The notes: generated by a model from the letters alone, not told the origin. Counted from the first letter of the stretch, positions 35,518 to 46,352 are shown. The stretch is DNA of 64,000 bases from Haloterrigena gelatinilytica (GCF_013342145.1 NZ_JABUQZ010000001.1:2790001-2854000); one strand, 5' to 3'. A program made the numbers and translations.

Positions 35518-35836
35518 GCAGCCGAATCAATATTCGAGGAAGTAATGAGAATTTATAATAAATAGAAGTGAGATATTGTAGATAACGGAGCGAAATTAGC
35601 GGGAATATACCGAACATAGCGCTCTGACGTCTATTGATCGATACGAAGACGAGAGGGAGGTTACATAGCCGACCCGGCGTCGCGGGGCGAGTCGAAGACC
35701 CGACGGGGCGCGGGTCGAGTAATTCGAGACTGGAGGGCGCCGGTCGCGGCGTCAGCGCGGCTCCGGCGACGGACGGCGGAACTGTCGAAGAAAGGGGAAC
35801 GAGGGCGTCGAACGGCGGCGGGGATCCGAGCGGTCG
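35518..35836. promoter_or_regulatory. Intergenic region holding the PhoX-like copy 2 promoter
   Basis: On the minus strand a strong TATA tract (TATTTATTATAAAT, 35551-35564) sits 34-47 nt upstream of the ATG at 35517, giving a short leader. From 35600 to 35836 I find no supported gene. A 7-bp inverted pair, CGACCCG/CGGGTCG, occurs near 35669-35716 and may form a hairpin. The remaining sequence is featureless GC-rich spacer. Confidence 0.45.
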
Positions 35837-36247
35837 TCAGTCGAGACCTTGTGTCCTCACTTCGGTCCGGACCTCGTCGGCGCGGTCGCGGACCCACGTG
35901 AGGTAGCGCTCGATCTCCGTCGGCGTCGATCCGAAGAAGGAGGCGACCCAGTCGCGGTCGGCCCACGGCAGCGTCATGAGGTAGGCGGCGAGGGTGTCCT
36001 TGCCCGCCTGGACGACCTCCGGCGGGACGCCACGCTCGCCGGTGCCCTCCTCGACGAAGCCGTTCACGTCGAAGTAGACGTCGGCGTACAGGCGGGCGTC
36101 CGTGAGGCTGTCGAAGGCGATATCGGTGTGTTCGGGCGCTTCGAACCGGTAGCGCTCGTCGGTGTCGTCGTCGACGATACGGACGTCGAGAACGTACTCC
36201 TCGACGACCCGATCGGCCGTTTCGGGGGCGGGGTCGGACGTGGACAT
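35837..36247 (-). CDS. Hypothetical protein with C-terminal HTH-like helix
   Basis: I do not recognise this 136-residue protein (ATG 36245-36247). The first half is a small alpha/beta region (VVEEYVLDVRIVDDDTDERY, then FDSLTDARLYADVYFDVNGF). The second half, TLPWADRDWVASFFGSTPTE followed by IERYLTWVRDRADEVR, looks like a sigma-type helix-turn-helix: helix with D-W-V-A, turn, then an I-E-R-Y-L recognition-like helix. It is soluble and acidic. It is oriented with the PhoX-like genes but separated from them by 319 bp. Confidence 0.55.
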   Translation of the reverse strand: MSTSDPAPETADRVVEEYVLDVRIVDDDTDERYRFEAPEHTDIAFDSLTDARLYADVYFDVNGFVEEGTGERGVPPEVVQAGKDTLAAYLMTLPWADRDWVASFFGSTPTEIERYLTWVRDRADEVRTEVRTQGLD

Positions 36248-36434
36248 TTCCGTGGATCCATTCGAGGCTGAAACAGTATTGAACGTTGATATGAGGGCTA
36301 TTGTCCGCTCGTGAGCGGTCGGTAGGGCTACTGGGATACCGGCGGCCGGACTCGGCTGTCCCCGCGATCGATCCGCCGGCCTCAGGCCGGGCTTTTTAGG
36401 CCGCCGTCGTCGTTACGACCGTCCACGACTCCGG

Positions 36435-37958
36435 ATGAACGTCCTGATCGTCCTCGGCCACCCCCGGACCGACAGCCTCTGTGGCGCGCTCGCCGACGCC
36501 TACCGCGACGGGGCGCTCGAGGCCGGTCTCGAGGTGCGACAACTCGCCGTCGCCGACCTCGCGTTCGATCCCGACGTCCGCGAGGTCTCGCCGACCGACC
36601 AACCGCTGGAGCCCGACCTGCGAGAGGCTCGTGACTCGATCGAGTGGGCCGACCACCTCGTCTTCGTCTACCCGAACTGGTGGGGGACGATGCCGGCGCG
36701 GCTCAAGGGTTTCTTCGACCGCGTCTTCACGCCCGGCTTCGCGTTCGTCGAGTACGACGAGGGCGAGGGCGCGGGTCACGAGGGACTCCTGGACGACAAG
36801 ACCGCCGAGCTGATCGTCACGATGGACATGCCGCCGTGGGTCTACCGCTGGATCTACCGCCAGCCGGGCAACAACGCCGTCAAGCGCGCGACGCTCGGCT
36901 ACGCGGGGATCCGGACGACGCGGATCACCAACCTCGGCCCCGTCGAGGGGTCGACCCCCGAGGAGCGAGGGGAGTGGCTCGAGACGGCGACTCGACTCGG
37001 CGAGCGTCTCGCCAGCGGGCCCGATTCGCGATCCACGCGCGTCCGCCGGCGGGCGACGGCGTGGCTGAAGGCGCTGCGGCTGCAGTTCTACCCGATGGCG
37101 TGGGTGGCCTACACCATCGGCGCGCTGGCGGCCGTCGGCTCCAGCGACGTCCTCTCGTCGACCGCCTACTGGCTGGGCTTCGCCTTCATTTTCGCCCTCG
37201 AGGCGGCGACGGTGCTGTCGAACGAGTACGTCGACTACCCCACCGACCGCGAGAACGCGTTCGCCGGCCCCTTCACCGGTGGCTCGCAGGTGCTGGTCGA
37301 CGGCGTCCTCGAGTTCGACGATCTCAGACGGGGGATCGGCGTCGCGCTCCTCGCGGCCGTCGCGTTCGGCGCGGGCGCGCTCGCGGTCGGTCCCGGCTCG
37401 GCCGTTGCCGCGGCGGCCATCATGGGCGTTCTGAGCGCGCTGGCGCTGGGCTACACGGTCCCGCCGCTGGAACTCTCCTACCGGACGCTCGGCGAACTGG
37501 ACGTCGCCGTCACACACAGCGTCGGGGTACTGGTCTGTGGCTTCGTCCTCCTCGGCGGTGCCCTGACCGATCCGCTCCCGTGGCTGCTCTCGGTGCCGTA
37601 CCTGCTGTCGGTGCTGCCGGCGATCACGCTCGCGGGCGTTCCAGACCGCGCGGCCGACCGGGACACCGGCAAGGAGACGATCGCCGTCCGGTTCGGCGTC
37701 GACGGCGCCGCGAGGATCGCTGCGGCGACGGCGGTTCTGGCCTGCCTCGCCGCGATCGGCTGGGCGGCCTTCGACGTCGCCGGCGGCGCCTACGGCCCGC
37801 TCGTCGCCCTCACCGTGCCCCACGCGCTCGCGCTCGTCTGGCTCCTGCGGTCGCGACTGTGGGAGCGGACTGAATCCGCCCGTATCGACGGGCTGCTGGC
37901 CGTCTCGCTCGGCTATCTGGTCTGGTTCGGCGTCGTACCGTTGCTCAGTCTCGCGTGA
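36435..37958 (+). CDS. Flavodoxin-type NAD(P)H quinone reductase fused to UbiA prenyltransferase
   Basis: This 507-residue protein is a fusion. Residues 1-190 are a flavodoxin_2 / NQO-like domain (MNVLIVLGHPRTDSLCGALA, FVYPNWWGTMPARLKGFFDR with the FMN-binding P-N-W-W, and TPGFAF). Residues 210-507 are a UbiA-type membrane prenyltransferase with about eight transmembrane helices. Its first Asp-rich motif is NEYVDYPTDREN (D267, D271) and its second is DRAADRDTGKETIAVRFG. UbiA enzymes attach an isoprenoid chain to aromatic or quinone precursors with Mg2+. Fusing a quinone reductase suggests that substrate redox state is controlled on the same polypeptide. The acceptor is unknown. The 3' end overlaps the convergent histidine-kinase gene by 14 bp. 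Confidence 0.85.
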   Translation: MNVLIVLGHPRTDSLCGALADAYRDGALEAGLEVRQLAVADLAFDPDVREVSPTDQPLEPDLREARDSIEWADHLVFVYPNWWGTMPARLKGFFDRVFTPGFAFVEYDEGEGAGHEGLLDDKTAELIVTMDMPPWVYRWIYRQPGNNAVKRATLGYAGIRTTRITNLGPVEGSTPEERGEWLETATRLGERLASGPDSRSTRVRRRATAWLKALRLQFYPMAWVAYTIGALAAVGSSDVLSSTAYWLGFAFIFALEAATVLSNEYVDYPTDRENAFAGPFTGGSQVLVDGVLEFDDLRRGIGVALLAAVAFGAGALAVGPGSAVAAAAIMGVLSALALGYTVPPLELSYRTLGELDVAVTHSVGVLVCGFVLLGGALTDPLPWLLSVPYLLSVLPAITLAGVPDRAADRDTGKETIAVRFGVDGAARIAAATAVLACLAAIGWAAFDVAGGAYGPLVALTVPHALALVWLLRSRLWERTESARIDGLLAVSLGYLVWFGVVPLLSLA

Positions 37959-39684
37959 CGGCGCGGCGAGAGCCCGACGCGGCGTCGGTCGCCGCCGGAA
38001 CGCACACCGTCACCGTCGTTCCGTCGTCGCCGGAATCGAACTCGATCTCGCCGCCCAGCGCGGTCGCACACCACGTCGCGATCCACAGGCCGAGACCGCT
38101 CCCGTGCGAGAGCGGCGTCTCCTCGCCCCGCTCAAGCACGGCGAGTTCGTGCTCGGGAATCCCGGGACCGTCGTCGGCGACCTCGAACACCGCCATCCCG
38201 TCCGCGAGACCGACGTAGCTGATCGCGACTCGAGGAGAGTCGCCGTCGTTGTGTTCGAACCCGTTCTCGACCAGGTTCGCGAACAGCGTCCGGAACACGC
38301 GCTCGTGGGTCCGTAGCTCGAGGTCCACGGGCACGTCGATCTCGAGTCGGCTCGCTCCGTCGGTTCGGACGCGCGACCGTCCCCGCTCGCCGGGTTCGAG
38401 GCTCGCCAACAGCGGACGGATCGAGACGGTTGTCGGGGACGTATCGAGGGCCTCGATCGTCCGCTCGAGCGCTCGGGACTTCTCTCCTAACTCCAACACG
38501 TCGTCGACGTCGGATTGCACCCGCTTGAGGTACGCTTCGATCGTCTCGTCGTCGGTGTGCTCGATCGACAGGTCGACGTAGCCCGAGACGACGTTGAGAT
38601 CGTTCCGGAGATTGTGCCGAAGGACGCGATTCATGACCGTCTGTTGCTGTCTCCGCTGGCGTCGCTCGGTCACGTCTCGAAAGACGACGATGTATCCGAC
38701 TCGCGCACCGGACGGATCCGTCAGCTCCGACACCGACGCCGTGAACTCCGCGCTTTCGGGGCCCTCGTGGTCGGTCACGAGCCGGTTCGTCGGCGTCGTC
38801 TCGAGGTCGACGGTCGCGACGGTCTCGAACGGCTCGCCGAGGTGCGCTTCGGAGAGATCGAAGGTCGACCCGGCCGCCGGATTGTACTCGACGAGACGGT
38901 CGTCCGTATTGACGACGACGACGGGATCCGAGAGGTCCTCGACCGCCCGCCGCTGGGCGGTTCGCCTGGTCGACGGGTTGAGTTCGATCATCCCGCTGGC
39001 GACGATGGCGTACGCGTCGAGTGCCAAGTGCGGGAGGAACACGATCGTCGTCAGGTGTAACTGCGGGTACGGGCCGAGTTCGAAGAGCCACGTCGCGAGG
39101 GCGAGACACGGGAGGACGGCGCTCAGCCCGACCCAGAGCGTCTCGGTCCGGTACACCGGACCGTAACTGACCGCCGTCTCGAGCACCAAGACGGTGCCGG
39201 CCGTCGCGTAGAGGATCCCGGAGAGCAGGCCGATGTACGCGATCGGACCGAACTCGTAGGAGACGGTCGCAACACCGAAGACGGGATCGAGCCGGAATCC
39301 GGACCAGACGAGCCCGTGAAGCGGGTTCGTCAGGACGAGTCCGATCGTCGCGGCCGGCACGACCGACAGGAGCGCGAACCCGGTGCTACGGACGAGCGGC
39401 CCCCGGCCGGTGTAATCGAGGGCGAACGCCAGATAGGCGATTCCGGCGCCGATCATCCCCGTCCAGGAAACCGTCTCGAGGACCAGCCGGAGCGTCGGCT
39501 CGAACACCAGCAGCGAGACGCCGTCGCTGACCGACCAGACGGCGAGCGCGAGGACCGTGACGATCGCCCAGTTCACGCCCGGCTGTCCGCAGTGGCGCCG
39601 GAGGTACCACGCCAGAAACGCGCTACAGGCGCCGGTGAGCAGCGAGCCGATCACGAGCCACGGCGAGAGTGACACTGTCGACAC
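37945..39684 (-). CDS. Histidine kinase with 7TM N-terminus and PAS domain
   Basis: This 579-residue protein starts at GTG 39684. Residues 1-220 hold about seven membrane helices of the histidine-kinase 7TM type (LVIGSLLTGACSAFLAWYLR, AIVTVLALAVWSVSDGVSLL). A PAS domain (residues 240-340, DPVVVVNTDDRLVEYNPAAG) follows. The H-box is MNRVLRHNLRNDLNVV, the RHNLRN form common in haloarchaea. The ATPase domain has N-box NLVENGFEHND, G1 ADDGPGIPEHE and G2 HGSGLGLW. No response regulator is adjacent, as is frequent for haloarchaeal orphan kinases. The input signal is unknown and could be membrane-linked. Confidence 0.9.
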   Translation of the reverse strand: MSTVSLSPWLVIGSLLTGACSAFLAWYLRRHCGQPGVNWAIVTVLALAVWSVSDGVSLLVFEPTLRLVLETVSWTGMIGAGIAYLAFALDYTGRGPLVRSTGFALLSVVPAATIGLVLTNPLHGLVWSGFRLDPVFGVATVSYEFGPIAYIGLLSGILYATAGTVLVLETAVSYGPVYRTETLWVGLSAVLPCLALATWLFELGPYPQLHLTTIVFLPHLALDAYAIVASGMIELNPSTRRTAQRRAVEDLSDPVVVVNTDDRLVEYNPAAGSTFDLSEAHLGEPFETVATVDLETTPTNRLVTDHEGPESAEFTASVSELTDPSGARVGYIVVFRDVTERRQRRQQQTVMNRVLRHNLRNDLNVVSGYVDLSIEHTDDETIEAYLKRVQSDVDDVLELGEKSRALERTIEALDTSPTTVSIRPLLASLEPGERGRSRVRTDGASRLEIDVPVDLELRTHERVFRTLFANLVENGFEHNDGDSPRVAISYVGLADGMAVFEVADDGPGIPEHELAVLERGEETPLSHGSGLGLWIATWCATALGGEIEFDSGDDGTTVTVCVPAATDAASGSRRAVTRD

Positions 39685-39806
39685 ATTCGCGTATCGATAC
39701 TTTTCGGTTATGGCTCGTAGCGGCGTGTTCCGGCGGCTCCGGTCCGAACCGATTCGAGATCGCGTCGCCGATCGAGGCGATGCGAGCGGGGTCCGCCCCG
39801 ATCAGT

Positions 39807-41330
<1,524 letters not shown>

Positions 41331-41549
41331 GTGCGACGGGTCGCCGGCCTCTCGTAACTAGCTGTCGTTGTCTCGCAGGCTCGCAGGCGGGCGATACCGA
41401 AACGCGAGCCGTCCCCGCCCCGCTCCCGCCTCCTGCCGCTCGAGGGCCGGCGGCCCGACGCCGGTGGCAGACGGAAAGTATATACAACGCAACTAGAGAA
41501 TGTGGCGCAGCTATCGGGTCGCCGCGACGGCGGCGTCCCGCCCTCGATC

Positions 41550-43109
41550 ATGACCGGCCGCCCCTCCCTCACGACGCTGCCCGATCGCGCTCGGCTCCGC
41601 GACGCGCTCGATCGCCGGTTCGGCATCGACGCCCGCGCGCTGGCGGCGTTCCGGATCCTCCTCGGCTGTACGCTGCTGTTCGACGTCCTCCACCGGTCGC
41701 GGGACCTGGTAGCGTTCTACGCCGACGCCGGCGCGTACCCGCGGGCGTTGCGCCTCGCGGTCGGGGACTCGAGCGGCCGGTACTCGCTGCACATGCTGTC
41801 GGGCGAGCCGCTGGTGCAGGCCGCGCTCTTCGGCCTCGCGGCGCTGCTCGCGATCGCGCTGATCGTCGGCTACCGAACGCGGCCCGTCACTTTCCTCTCG
41901 CTGGTCCTGCTGGTCTCCGTCCACTTCCGCAACCCGCTGGTCCTCAACGGCGCCGACAGGCTGTTGCGCGAGGTGCTGTTGCTGGGGCTGTTCCTGCCGC
42001 TCGGGCGGCGGTGGGCCGTCGACGCGCTCGGCGACGACCGGGACGGTGGCGGCGATCAGAACCGTGAACCCGGAAACGGGACGAGAACGAGAGCCGAGAA
42101 CTGGGTGGTGACGCCCGCGACGGCGGCCGTCCTCGTCTACGTCGTCGGCTTCTTCGCGAACAACGGCCAGCACAAGCGACTCGGCGACACCTGGACCACC
42201 GGCGAGGCGCTGGGGTACGCCCTCCGGCAGGACCACATGACGATCCTGGCCGCCGACTACGTCGTCGACTATCCGCTGCTCCTCGAGGCCGGGACCTACG
42301 GCTGGCTGGCCGTGGTCGTCGGCGCCCCGCTGTTGCTGGTGCTGACCGGCTGGCTCCGGACCGCCTACGTCGGGGCGTTCCTCGGCGCCGTCGCCGGACT
42401 GGGACTGAGCGTGGCCGTGGGCCTGTTCCCCGCGGTGCTGACGGCGGTGCTGGTGCTCTTCCTTCCCTCGTTCGTCTGGGATCGCCTCGAGGCACTCGGC
42501 GCGGCGTGCTGTGAACGAATCGGGCCGCTCGAGCGCCTGCGGACGCGAATCGGCGCGCTCGCGTCGCGGGTCGGTCCGCCCCGCAGCCTCCGTTCGGCGC
42601 TCCCGTCGCAGGTCGGGAACCGCCGGCACCGGCTCCGGTCGGTCCTCCTCGGCGGCGTATTGATCGTCGTCGTCCTCTGGACCGTCGGATTGTTGGGCTA
42701 CGCGGACGCGTTCGAACCGGTCGACGCCGTCGATCCCGACGACAACCAGTGGACGATGTACGCCCCGAACCCGTCGACGAGCTACGGCTGGTACGTGGTC
42801 GAGGCCGACCTCGAGTCCGGCGAGGAGATGGACGTCCTGCGAAACGAGGCGGTCCGGGACGGACCGCCGGCGGAGGCGTCGGACACGCTTCCGAGCTTCC
42901 GCTGGCGCAAGTACATGAACTCCTTAGACGACGAGGAGGCCCGGGCCGACCGGTTCGGAGCGTACATGTGCGACCGCGCCGCCGACCAGTTCGACGCGCC
43001 CGTCGAGCGGATCGAAGTCACCTACCACTACCGATCGATCGAACCCGAGGGAGACGACCCGACGACGGGGAACGTCACTCGAGTCGAAACGGCGTGTTCG
43101 GCGATCTGA
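41550..43109 (+). CDS. HTTM-domain membrane protein (vitamin K gamma-carboxylase-like)
   Basis: This 519-residue protein has an N-terminal HTTM region (residues 15-330) with several membrane helices. Examples are LAAFRILLGCTLLFDVLHRS, LVAFYADAGAYPRALRLAVG and FGLAALLAIALIVGYRTRPV. A soluble C-terminal part contains DDNQWTMYAPNPSTSYGWYV, matching the W-x-M-Y-A-P-N-P motif of this family. HTTM proteins share an ancestor with vitamin K-dependent gamma-carboxylase, but their archaeal function is not known. ATG 41550 is used; GTG 41502 is also possible because a TATATA tract is at 41479. The next gene encodes a DCC1-like thiol oxidoreductase, a common partner. Confidence 0.85.
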   Translation: MTGRPSLTTLPDRARLRDALDRRFGIDARALAAFRILLGCTLLFDVLHRSRDLVAFYADAGAYPRALRLAVGDSSGRYSLHMLSGEPLVQAALFGLAALLAIALIVGYRTRPVTFLSLVLLVSVHFRNPLVLNGADRLLREVLLLGLFLPLGRRWAVDALGDDRDGGGDQNREPGNGTRTRAENWVVTPATAAVLVYVVGFFANNGQHKRLGDTWTTGEALGYALRQDHMTILAADYVVDYPLLLEAGTYGWLAVVVGAPLLLVLTGWLRTAYVGAFLGAVAGLGLSVAVGLFPAVLTAVLVLFLPSFVWDRLEALGAACCERIGPLERLRTRIGALASRVGPPRSLRSALPSQVGNRRHRLRSVLLGGVLIVVVLWTVGLLGYADAFEPVDAVDPDDNQWTMYAPNPSTSYGWYVVEADLESGEEMDVLRNEAVRDGPPAEASDTLPSFRWRKYMNSLDDEEARADRFGAYMCDRAADQFDAPVERIEVTYHYRSIEPEGDDPTTGNVTRVETACSAI

Positions 43110-43185
43110 GGCGTCGTGCCGTGAACCCGCGGCCGCGTGCGACCGGAATGCTGAACACGTCGGGCACCCAACGGAAGCTATCACG

Positions 43186-43602
43186 ATGGCCACGGACGTA
43201 CCGCGGGAGGATCCGATCGTGCTCTTCGACGGCGTCTGCAACCTCTGTCACGGGTTCGTGCAGTTTCTCGTCCCGCGGGACACCGAGGGTCAGTTTCACT
43301 TCGCGTCGTTGCAGTCCGACGTCGGCCAGCGGCTGCTGGCGGAGCACGGCCTCGCGGACCACGACCTCGACTCGGTCGTGTTGCTCGAGGGCGACGACGC
43401 GTACGTCAAATCGGACGCGGTGATCCGGATCGCCCAGCTCCTGGGCGGCGTCTACCGACTGCTCGGGCCGTGTCGGTTCCTCCCCCGCCGGTTTCGGGAC
43501 TGGGCGTACGACCTCGTCGCGCGCCACCGCTACCGGCTGTTCGGGCAGAAAGAACAGTGCATGCTGCCGACCGGGAACGTTCGGGACCGGTTTCTCGAGT
43601 AG
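43186..43602 (+). CDS. DCC1-like thiol-disulfide oxidoreductase (DUF393)
   Basis: This 138-residue protein opens EDPIVLFDGVCNLCHGFVQF. The D-G-V-C-N-L-C motif is the CxxC redox site of the DCC family, which has a thioredoxin-like fold. FHFASLQSDVGQRLLAEHGL and DDAYVKSDAVIRIAQLLGGV followed by YRLLGPCRFLPR complete the usual pattern. It starts 76 bp after the HTTM gene, on the same strand. DCC proteins are frequently next to or fused with HTTM domains, so a joint membrane-linked redox function is likely but undefined. Confidence 0.9.
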   Translation: MATDVPREDPIVLFDGVCNLCHGFVQFLVPRDTEGQFHFASLQSDVGQRLLAEHGLADHDLDSVVLLEGDDAYVKSDAVIRIAQLLGGVYRLLGPCRFLPRRFRDWAYDLVARHRYRLFGQKEQCMLPTGNVRDRFLE

Positions 43603-43643
43603 GGACGGGGCTCCCGGTCGAGGTGTCGATCTGACCGGCGACC

Positions 43644-43997
43644 TTACTTCCCGGTTTCGACGAGGTCCAAGTACGGCGCGATCACGTCGCGATCGACCGC
43701 CAACTCGAGGCGTTCGGCCGCCTCGTCGTACCGGACGAGGCCCGCATCCTGGAGATGGGGAAGATGCTGGTGGTGCAGGTCGACGAGAATCCGCTGGTAC
43801 CGGTCGTACGTCGGGGCGGCCTCTTTGAGCGCGATGTACTCGGCGAGATCGCCGAGATGGATCGCTGCGGGTTTCTGGGCGAGATAGGTGAGCGCGTACT
43901 GTCGTCGCGTCTCCGCGAAGGCCCTGAACAGTCGCGTCGAGGAAACGTCCGCGTCGTCGATCTCGGCTCCCTGGGAATTTCGTGTTTTCGGCGTCAT
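43644..43997 (-). CDS. DUF7344-type winged-helix regulator
   Basis: This 117-residue protein (ATG 43995-43997) has a single winged-helix domain: LFRAFAETRRQYALTYLAQK, IHLGDLAEYIALKEAAPTYD, then QRILVDLHHQHLPHLQDAGL and VRYDEAAERLEL. The HxHLPxL..AGLVxYD motif is the hallmark of the haloarchaeal DUF7344 family of presumed transcription regulators. It is convergent with the DCC gene. The target is unknown. Confidence 0.8.
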   Translation of the reverse strand: MTPKTRNSQGAEIDDADVSSTRLFRAFAETRRQYALTYLAQKPAAIHLGDLAEYIALKEAAPTYDRYQRILVDLHHQHLPHLQDAGLVRYDEAAERLELAVDRDVIAPYLDLVETGK

Positions 43998-44146
43998 AAT
44001 GGGGCGTACTGTACCTACGCTCTCTCCCCGACCGGGTCTCGCGGGACGACTTCAGCAGAGTACACGTGTCAGTGTGAAGGGGATCCACATAACCTTTGTT
44101 GTAATCTGCTTATGCTAGAAATGAAACCGAACGGATCTTTTACCGG

Positions 44147-44371
44147 TCAGTCTTCGAGAAACTCCGGTTCGAAGGCCGACTCGGAGTCCGGATCGGGATC
44201 CCGTCGCTCGATCGTGATCGTCCATTCGGGGGCGGCGGAGACCGGCGACGAAACGTCCCAGACGCCGTCGATGACGGCTCCGCGACCGAATGCAGTCGTC
44301 ACGAGCGCCTCGAGATCGCGTTCGAAGGCCGCAGTTACGTCGGAGTCGGGGGGTCCGCTATCGGATGCCAT
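44147..44371 (-). CDS. Small conserved haloarchaeal protein
   Basis: This 74-residue protein starts at ATG 44369-44371 (MASDSGPPDSDVTAAFERDL). It continues EALVTTAFGRGAVIDGVWDV and ends with a beta segment WTITIERRDPDPDSESAFEP. The A-F-x-x-G-A-x-V-x-G-x-W-D-V and W-x-I-T-I-E-R pattern looks like a small alpha/beta family conserved in haloarchaea. Function is unknown. An AT-rich tract with TAAATATAA near 44457 is likely its promoter. Confidence 0.6.
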   Translation of the reverse strand: MASDSGPPDSDVTAAFERDLEALVTTAFGRGAVIDGVWDVSSPVSAAPEWTITIERRDPDPDSESAFEPEFLED

Positions 44372-44595
44372 GGTATCTTGGCGGGAGGGCTGACACGTGC
44401 GGCGAGTGGTGGGCGCCGGCGCAACGCTGTTCCTCCACAGGGTCCCGAAGACAGCGGTAAATATAACCACGTCGCCGTTATGAATGGTTTTTGACAATCG
44501 AGTGGCGGCCGATGTTCGAGGCCGACCCGGCGGCCCGCGTCGCCGAACCGAACTCGAGTCGGCAGCCCCCAACGACGGCGTCGCGACGAGGCGCG

Positions 44596-44847
44596 TCAGT
44601 GGTCGAAGGTCGCGCCGCAGTCGCCACAGACCGTGCCGTGGCCGGGTTTGGTTCGCTGTGCGAAAACGGCGCCGCAGTCGTCGCAGATCATAAAGAGGCG
44701 GCGTTCCGGCGGGACGCCGGCCTCGAACGTGACCTGAATCCAGGCGTCGCGGTTCGTCTCGTCGTACAGCGTCACGTCGGCGCCGTCCTGGCGCCAGTTG
44801 ATCGGGTCCTCGTCGGTGTCGACCGCTTCCAGACCTCGCTTGGACAT
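44596..44847 (-). CDS. Small zinc-ribbon protein
   Basis: This 83-residue protein starts at ATG 44845-44847 (MSKRGLEAVDTDEDPINWRQ); a GTG 18 nt upstream is also possible. Two CxxC pairs near the C-terminus, MICDDCGAVFAQRTKPGHGT and VCGDCGATFDH, form a rubredoxin-like zinc ribbon. The N-terminal part has a short beta region with WIQVTFEAGVPPERRLFMIC. Such proteins are common small haloarchaeal proteins without known function. An AT-rich promoter lies at 44880-44900. Confidence 0.68.
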   Translation of the reverse strand: MSKRGLEAVDTDEDPINWRQDGADVTLYDETNRDAWIQVTFEAGVPPERRLFMICDDCGAVFAQRTKPGHGTVCGDCGATFDH

Positions 44848-44983
44848 CGGGATATTCGGATTCACCCTCCACCCACATATAATTTTTCTGATAATATTTT
44901 ACCCGGCCTCGAGTTAATGCATTGCTACCGGCGCGATCGAGCCGACCGTCGTCTTTTTGCGAATGGGACGGGAGCCACCGAGT

Positions 44984-46261
44984 GTGACTCTCGATCCGGT
45001 CCACTTCGACGGCATCGCGCGACTCGCGAGGCGGATCGATCACGGGGCCGACGAGCGCGATCGCCGCGCCTTCGCCGAGACGGTCTGGGCGGAGTTCCTC
45101 GATCCGCTCGTCGACGACGACGGCCGAACCGTCCTCGAGCCGGTCGGCGAGCAGCATCGTCGTCACGTCGACTGCGAGGACGTCGCGCTCCACGATCGAC
45201 CGTTCGCGAGCGAGCACGGGCTCGACGCGGGAACCATCAACCCGACGACGTTCAAAAACGGCCTCGTGATCGACATCGCGCAGGCGGCGATGGCCGCCAC
45301 GCCGAGCGACCTCGACCTCCACCGGTCGCGAACCACGGTGATGACGGTCCACTCCAACGACGAGACGATGACCGTCGACGAGTCGTGGGGGAAGTTCGAC
45401 GAGGGCTACAGCCGGAGCCGCGCCGTCAAGATCCCGCCGCTGCCCCGCTTCGCCGAGGGGGTCGTCCACGCGCTGGCGCTCTACCTCGCCGAGAGCAAGC
45501 ACGCCCTCGAGAACGCCGACGCGGTCGACGACCTGCTCGTCCTCGACGGGCCGATCTACCCTCGCGGACTGCTCCGCTGGGCCGACCAACACCCCGATCT
45601 CGCGGACTTCCTGCTCGAGGATCCCCGGCCGACGACGGTGCTCGAGAACTACGTGCGACTGGTCGAGCGCTTCGTCGAGCGGAACGTGCCGCTCGTGGGC
45701 TTCGTCAAGAACCCGGCGACGCGGGTCATCACGCGGACGCTGAAGAACAAGCGGGCCGTCGACGTGGCCACCCCCTGGAACGACGATTCGGCCCTGTTCA
45801 CGCGGCTCCTGGAGCGCGGCGAGTACGTCGACGATATCGACGGCCAGCGCTGGGAGCGCGACACCGCTGCGCTGACCTACACGAACTGGTTTCGCTCCCG
45901 CGGTGGCGTCGATCGCCCGCTCTCGGTCGAGGGCGACGCCCTCGGCGTCGAGCGCGACCTGTCGCTCGAGGCCTACGAGGTGACGTTCTTCGTCGTCTAC
46001 GACCCGCGCGACGACCTCATCTACCGGATCGAGGCCCCCTACGCGTTCACGCGGGAGCCGGAGACTCGGCGGGCGCTGACGATGCAGGTCCTGCAGGACG
46101 TCGCCGTCGCCCACGGCCCGCCGACGATCGTCGAGAAGGCCGACGAACTCGCCAAGATCAGCCGCTCGGAGAAGTCGTCGCTTCGCGAAACGCTCGAGAC
46201 GCAGTTCGACACGTCGCAGGATCGGACCTACGACGATCACCGGTGGGACGAGGAGTACTAG
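44984..46261 (+). CDS. nurA: DNA double-strand-break repair nuclease NurA
   Basis: NurA is the 5'-3' nuclease that works with HerA and Mre11-Rad50 to resect DNA ends. The protein of about 425 residues begins at GTG 44984 (reads as MTLDPVHFDGIARLARRIDH). TTTTT at 44954-44958 is placed for a leaderless start there; ATG 44963 is an alternative. Conserved segments include LPRFAEGVVHALALYLAESK, AVDDLLVLDGPIYPRGLLRW with the D-G-P metal-ligand motif, and VPLVGFVKNPATRVITRTLK. The C-terminal TIVEKADELAKISRSEKSSL is also typical. HerA is 4.7 kb downstream on the same strand, not adjacent as in many archaea. Confidence 0.88.
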   Translation: MTLDPVHFDGIARLARRIDHGADERDRRAFAETVWAEFLDPLVDDDGRTVLEPVGEQHRRHVDCEDVALHDRPFASEHGLDAGTINPTTFKNGLVIDIAQAAMAATPSDLDLHRSRTTVMTVHSNDETMTVDESWGKFDEGYSRSRAVKIPPLPRFAEGVVHALALYLAESKHALENADAVDDLLVLDGPIYPRGLLRWADQHPDLADFLLEDPRPTTVLENYVRLVERFVERNVPLVGFVKNPATRVITRTLKNKRAVDVATPWNDDSALFTRLLERGEYVDDIDGQRWERDTAALTYTNWFRSRGGVDRPLSVEGDALGVERDLSLEAYEVTFFVVYDPRDDLIYRIEAPYAFTREPETRRALTMQVLQDVAVAHGPPTIVEKADELAKISRSEKSSLRETLETQFDTSQDRTYDDHRWDEEY

Positions 46262-46352
46262 CGCCGGCGATCCGCTCGGCTCCTGTGACAAACGTACTGG
46301 ATGGGGCAGCACATAGCAACGATAGTGGTGGTTCCTTTCGCTGACTGTCACT

